From Catellatospora citrea (GTDB lineage: Bacteria; Actinomycetota; Actinomycetes; Mycobacteriales; Micromonosporaceae), in assembly GCF_003610235.1 (NCBI RefSeq), contig NZ_RAPR01000001.1:3410001-3474000 (forward strand): DNA of 64,000 nt, read 5' to 3'. The notes beneath the pieces were generated by a model. That model made no database searches, had not been told where the DNA came from, and saw only the letters and a program-made list of their open reading frames with translations. Positions 60,688-64,000 of this stretch are shown one piece after another. The position numbers were made by a program, and so were the translations under genes. Within the stretch, counting starts at the first letter, position 1. Each line of letters starts with the position of its first letter.

Positions 60688-61362
60688 TCAGCTCCAGGTG
60701 ATCTCGCCGCGGCCGGCGTCCTGGAGGGCGGCCTTGATCTGCGAGAACGGCTTGCTGCCCAGGAAGCCCTTCGGGTTCATCGGGCTCGGGTGCCCGGCCT
60801 CCAGCACGACGTGCTGCGGGTTGCGCACCAGGACGGCCTTCTTGCGGGCGTAGGACCCCCACAGCACGAAGACCACGCGGTACGGCGAGTCGTTCACGGC
60901 CTTGATCGCGGCGTCGGTGAACGCCTCCCAGCCCTGGTTGGCGTGGCTGTTCGGGGTGCCCGAGCGCACGGTGAGCACCGCGTTGAGCATCAGCACGCCC
61001 TGGGCGGCCCAGCCGGTGAGGTCGCCGTTGCGCGGCGGCTCGACGCCCAGGTCGTCCTTGAGCTCCTTGTACACGTTGCGCAGGCTGGGCGGCACGGTCA
61101 CGCCGGGGCGCACGCTGAAGCTCAGGCCGTGCGCCTGGCCGGGCTTGAAGTAGGGGTCCTGCCCCAGGATGAGCACCCGGGTGTGCGCGGGCGAGGTCAA
61201 CCGGAACGCCGTGAACAGGTCCTCCTGCGGCGGGAAGACCGGACCGGCGGCGTATTCGGCCTCCACGAAGGAGGACAGCTTCGCCGTGGCGTCGAGGTCC
61301 AGGTGCGGCTTCATCACGTCGCGCCACTCAGCGGGCAGCAGTTCGAGCAGGTCCAATGCCAT
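60688..61362 (-). CDS. ung: Uracil-DNA glycosylase, family 1
   Basis: The 224-residue Ung removes uracil from DNA. The water-activating motif is ILGQDPYFKPGQAHGLSFSV (about residues 66-85) with the catalytic Asp. The usual His of GQDPYH is replaced by Phe. The second motif GHPSPMNPKGFLGSKPFS (about 189-206) keeps the catalytic His. LLMLNAVLTVRSG is the uracil-binding region. I chose ATG 61362 since it matches the usual N-terminus; an upstream ATG would run into the AAGGGCACCTTC repeat. With the family 5 enzyme at 1962-2738 the window encodes two uracil glycosylases. Confidence 0.94.
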   Translation of the reverse strand: MALDLLELLPAEWRDVMKPHLDLDATAKLSSFVEAEYAAGPVFPPQEDLFTAFRLTSPAHTRVLILGQDPYFKPGQAHGLSFSVRPGVTVPPSLRNVYKELKDDLGVEPPRNGDLTGWAAQGVLMLNAVLTVRSGTPNSHANQGWEAFTDAAIKAVNDSPYRVVFVLWGSYARKKAVLVRNPQHVVLEAGHPSPMNPKGFLGSKPFSQIKAALQDAGRGEITWS

Positions 61363-61420
61363 GCCGGACACCTTAACGCCCACATCCGACACCCGCGCGG
61401 GCAAGTCCGCAGGCGTTAAG

Positions 61421-61462
61421 AAGGGCACCTTCTACATCGCATGGCGATGTGAAGGTGCCCTT
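61421..61462. repeat. AAGGGCACCTTC hairpin repeat, copy 3
   Basis: AAGGGCACCTTC (61421-61432) pairs with 61451-61462, and an inner ACATCGC/GCGATGT stem gives a long, almost perfect hairpin. It lies between the mdh stop (61471) and the ung start (61362), and probably ends the mdh transcript. Confidence 0.8.
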
Positions 61463-61470
61463 CCTTTGGC

Positions 61471-62421
61471 TCAGAGGCCGGCTACGTCGGCCTGCTTGGC
61501 GCGGACGGCCTCGGCGGCCTCGTTCAGACCGGCGAGCTCGGACTCGGTGAGGTCGGTGATGACGACCTTGCGGGCGCCGGTGGCGCCGATCTCGGCCTCG
61601 ACGCCGAGGTAGACACCGGAGATGCCGTACTCGCCGTCGACCCACGCGCAGACCGGCATGACCTCGCCGGAGTCCTCCGCCACGGCCTTGGCCATGCGGG
61701 CGGCGGCGGCCGACGGGGCGTAGTAAGCCGAGCCGGTCTTCAGCAGCGCCACGACCTCGGCGCCGCCGTTGCGGGTGCGGGTGACCAGCTCCTCGATCTT
61801 GTCGGCGGGCAGCAGGTCGGACAGCGGCTTGCCGTCGACGGTGCAGCGCGAGGGCACCGGCACCATGGTGTCGCCGTGCGAGCCCAGGGTCAGCGTCTTC
61901 ACCGAGCCGACCGGGACGTTCAGCTCCTCGGCCACGAAGTGCGTGAAGCGGGCGGTGTCCAGCATGCCGGCCTGGCCGATGACCCGGTTCTTCGGGAACT
62001 GGGTGGCGATCTGGGCCAGCGCGGTCATCTCGTCGAGCGGGTTGGACACCACGATGACGACGGCGTTGGGCGCGTGCTTCGCGACCTGCTCGGCCACCCC
62101 GCGGACGATCTTGGCGTTGACGCCCAGCAGGTCCATGCGGCTCATGCCGGGCTTGCGCGGCAGGCCGGCGGTGATCACGACGATGTCGGAGCCGGCGATG
62201 GCCTCGTAGCCCGAGCCGTCGACACCCGTGGTGGCCCCGACGACCTTGGTCTCGAAGCCCTCGATGGAGCGGGACTGGTTGAGGTCCAGGGCGAGACCCT
62301 CGGGCTTGCCCTCGATGATGTCGGTCAGCACGACAGTCTCGAAGACGTCGTACTCGGCGAGGCGCTGCGCGGTGGTCGAGCCGTAGAAACCGGCGCCGAC
62401 GACGGTGACCTTCTTGCCCAT
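61471..62421 (-). CDS. mdh: Malate dehydrogenase
   Basis: The 316-residue enzyme interconverts malate and oxaloacetate with NAD. It is of the LDH-like MDH class: N-terminal VTVVGAGFYGSTTAQRLAE (NAD site), Asp at the end of the second strand in VVLTDIIEGKPEG, AGLPRKPGMSRMDLL (substrate Arg loop), VIVVSNPLDEMT and the catalytic His in TLGSHGDTMVP (about residue 180). ATG 62421 follows AGGGAG. It lies between folD and ung on the same strand. Confidence 0.96.
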   Translation of the reverse strand: MGKKVTVVGAGFYGSTTAQRLAEYDVFETVVLTDIIEGKPEGLALDLNQSRSIEGFETKVVGATTGVDGSGYEAIAGSDIVVITAGLPRKPGMSRMDLLGVNAKIVRGVAEQVAKHAPNAVVIVVSNPLDEMTALAQIATQFPKNRVIGQAGMLDTARFTHFVAEELNVPVGSVKTLTLGSHGDTMVPVPSRCTVDGKPLSDLLPADKIEELVTRTRNGGAEVVALLKTGSAYYAPSAAAARMAKAVAEDSGEVMPVCAWVDGEYGISGVYLGVEAEIGATGARKVVITDLTESELAGLNEAAEAVRAKQADVAGL

Positions 62422-62545
62422 TGGCACATACTCCCTGCTGGCGGATGTCTGGTGGTAACCAGCACAGCCCTGTGACGAAGGTGTAACGATCCGCACCATA
62501 GTCCGCACCGTCTATCGACGGCCTGTCGGGTGCGGCCGATGTGGG

Positions 62546-63409
62546 CTAGAGCGCCGACTCGGCCTTCTCGACCACGTTGGTGAGCAGCATGGCGCGAGTC
62601 ATCGGCCCTACCCCGCCCGGGTTCGGCGAGACGAACCCGGCCACGTCGAAGACGCCCGCATGCACGTCACCGACGATGTGTTTCTTCCCGTCCGGGCCCT
62701 CCACCCGCGACACGCCGACGTCGAGCACGGCCGCGCCGGGGCGGACCAGGTCCGCGGTGATGATGCCGGGCACCCCCGCCGCGGCCACCACGATGTCGGC
62801 CCTGCGGGTGTGCGCGGCCAGGTCCTTGGTGCCGGTATGGCAGAGGGTCACCGTGGCGTTCTCGGTGCGCCGGGTGAGCAGCAGGCCCAGCGGGCGGCCC
62901 ACGGTGACACCGCGGCCGACGACACAGACCTCGGCGCCCGAGATCGGCACGTGGTATCGGCGCAGCAGCTCGACGATGCCGCGCGGGGTGCACGGCAGCG
63001 GCGCGGGCACGCCCAGCACCAGCCGGCCGAGGTTGATCGGGTGCAGCCCGTCGGCGTCCTTCTCCGGGTCGATCAGCTCCAGCACCCGCTGCTCGTCCAA
63101 GCCCTTGGGCAACGGCAACTGGACGATGTAGCCGGTGCACGCGGGATCGGCGTTCAGCTCGGCGACGGCACGCTCCACATCGGCCTGGCTCGCGTCGGCG
63201 GGCAGGTCGCGGCGCAGCGAGGCGATGCCGACCTCGGCGCAGTCGCGGTGCTTGCCGTTGACGTACCACCGCGAGCCGGGGTCGTCGCCGACCAGCACCG
63301 TGCCCAGACCCGGGGTGATGCCGCGGGCGTGCAGCGCGGCCACCCGCGTCCGCAGATCCGCCTTGATCGCCGCCGCGGACTCGGTGCCGTTGAGGATCGT
63401 CGCCGTCAT
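62546..63409 (-). CDS. folD: Methylenetetrahydrofolate dehydrogenase/cyclohydrolase FolD
   Basis: The 287-residue bifunctional enzyme interconverts 5,10-methylene-, methenyl- and 10-formyl-tetrahydrofolate. Conserved parts are [27 protein letters not shown] with catalytic Lys, the [15 protein letters not shown] segment, and the NADP-binding [16 protein letters not shown]. The closing [15 protein letters not shown] is present. ATG 63409 gives the standard N-terminus (MTATILNG). It probably heads the folD-mdh unit; a TGATCG repeat lies 90 bp upstream. Confidence 0.96.
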   Translation of the reverse strand: MTATILNGTESAAAIKADLRTRVAALHARGITPGLGTVLVGDDPGSRWYVNGKHRDCAEVGIASLRRDLPADASQADVERAVAELNADPACTGYIVQLPLPKGLDEQRVLELIDPEKDADGLHPINLGRLVLGVPAPLPCTPRGIVELLRRYHVPISGAEVCVVGRGVTVGRPLGLLLTRRTENATVTLCHTGTKDLAAHTRRADIVVAAAGVPGIITADLVRPGAAVLDVGVSRVEGPDGKKHIVGDVHAGVFDVAGFVSPNPGGVGPMTRAMLLTNVVEKAESAL

Positions 63410-63498
63410 GCCGTCGATCCTGCCATCCCTGCTTCGATCACCCGAAACCAGGACATCCGTTGCCGACCGCCCGGCTCGCGGCCCGAGAGGACCGTTCA

Positions 63499-63575
63499 TG
63501 ATCGACCGACTTGCCGGGCAATGGGGCGTATGCACCGTGGCGATACGCCCGTTTGCCAGGCAAATTCGAGGATCA
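63499..63575. repeat. TGATCG dispersed palindrome, copy D (diverged)
   Basis: A 77-bp element starting TGATCGACCGACTTGCC with arms that still pair over most of their length. The core GGGCGTAT...ATACGCCC has itself become a palindrome. It lies upstream of folD. More substitutions than the other copies suggest an older insertion. Confidence 0.8.
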
Positions 63576-64000
63576 TGACGCGCTGGGGGCTAGCGGCTGC
63601 GATGACCGCCGTCGATCATTTGGCCCCTTAGCTGCGCAACTAACTGTGGGTAACAGTGGGATAGATCACCGCGTGGCCTTGGTTGCAGGATCTTCCAGCA
63701 TCCGGGACGCCATAACGGGCCAAATCGGGCTGCCGACCGTCCCACTATGTGACCGGCGACTATTGCCCTGGTCACGTTCCGAATCGGGCATACTGACTTA
63801 GTTCCGCCCATATGGCAGGCGACTCTCTAATACCAGAGTCTGGACGCGATCCGCAAGTACTCCACCCGTAGACTGTTGCGAATCTGCAACTCGTGGGTTT
63901 GGTGCCGAGCCCGGCTTCGTCCTACCTTTGCCGGACGTTGCACTGCGTGACAACGGCTGGTCAGCCTGCCGTTGTGAGGTGTGACGTAGGAGATGAGGAG
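63576..64000. other. Non-coding right end of window
   Basis: No gene is seen in these 425 bp. The stretch is less GC-rich than average, with a short hairpin CTCT/AGAG near 63826-63839 and TTGC/GCAA near 63878-63891. It ends in TAGGAGATGAGGAG, which looks like a ribosome site for a plus-strand gene starting just outside the window. Confidence 0.55.

Overview
The window is very GC-rich and gene-dense. Its gene order (mfd, mazG, lipoprotein, eno, ftsB/divIC, DUF501, ppx on one strand), frequent GTG starts, leaderless promoters and a pSAM2-like integrated element point to a high-GC actinobacterium. The family is most likely Micromonosporaceae; that placement is inference from gene content and style, not from a marker gene.

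Layout. 1-1.9 kb: a MoxR/DUF4129 operon cut by the left edge. 2-6.2 kb: a family 5 uracil-DNA glycosylase with a dienelactone hydrolase, two tandem paralogous small exported proteins, and a PadR/HAAS pair with a well-formed leaderless promoter. 6.2-20 kb: the conserved actinobacterial mfd-to-ppx block, interrupted by a DUF885 peptidase-like gene, a multi-pass membrane protein and an O6-alkylguanine methyltransferase. 20.4-27.5 kb: an orphan DUF234-type ATPase behind a perfect 40-bp AT-rich palindrome, an SDR enzyme, PEP carboxylase and an adenylylsulfate kinase fused to a degraded ATP-sulfurylase-like domain. 27.5-42.1 kb: an exopolysaccharide locus with two GH26-like exported glycosidases, a Wzz-like protein, an O-antigen ligase/polymerase, a Wzx-type flippase, a WecB/TagA/CpsF and a family 2 glycosyltransferase, a methyltransferase, a kinase-fold protein and two PAPS-type sulfotransferases. 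With APS kinase next door the locus looks built to make a sulfated surface polysaccharide. 42.2-45.1 kb: a DeoR regulator coupled to galT, and an alpha/beta hydrolase.

45.7-57.5 kb is an integrative and conjugative element of the AICE type, about 11.8 kb. It carries int-xis-repSA on one strand, an SpdB-like protein, small conserved AICE proteins, a short FtsK/TraB-like translocase with its membrane part in a separate gene, an SCO3933-like regulator and a divergent switch with three GTCTAGG boxes. It sits inside a protein-coding gene rather than a tRNA gene: the two halves of a glutamine-amidotransferase-like/CysS-C-terminal-like protein lie on either side, and rejoining them at the shared 11-bp core GACACCCGCTT restores one open frame of 468 codons. 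CAGGCCGTC repeats near both ends look like integrase arm sites.

58.6-63.4 kb returns to core metabolism: icd, a small membrane protein, family 1 ung, mdh and folD. The last 0.4 kb is non-coding and probably leads into a gene that starts beyond the window.

Across the host DNA several families of dispersed intergenic palindromes recur. One is a roughly 77-bp element bounded by TGATCGCTCGACTTGCC (four copies). Another is a hairpin built on AAGGGCACCTTC (three loci). There are also tiny translationally coupled ORFs carrying a Ser-Glu-Arg motif, two of them ending in DERSEER. These, the coding-gene AICE site and the sulfation-linked polysaccharide locus are the most unusual features seen.
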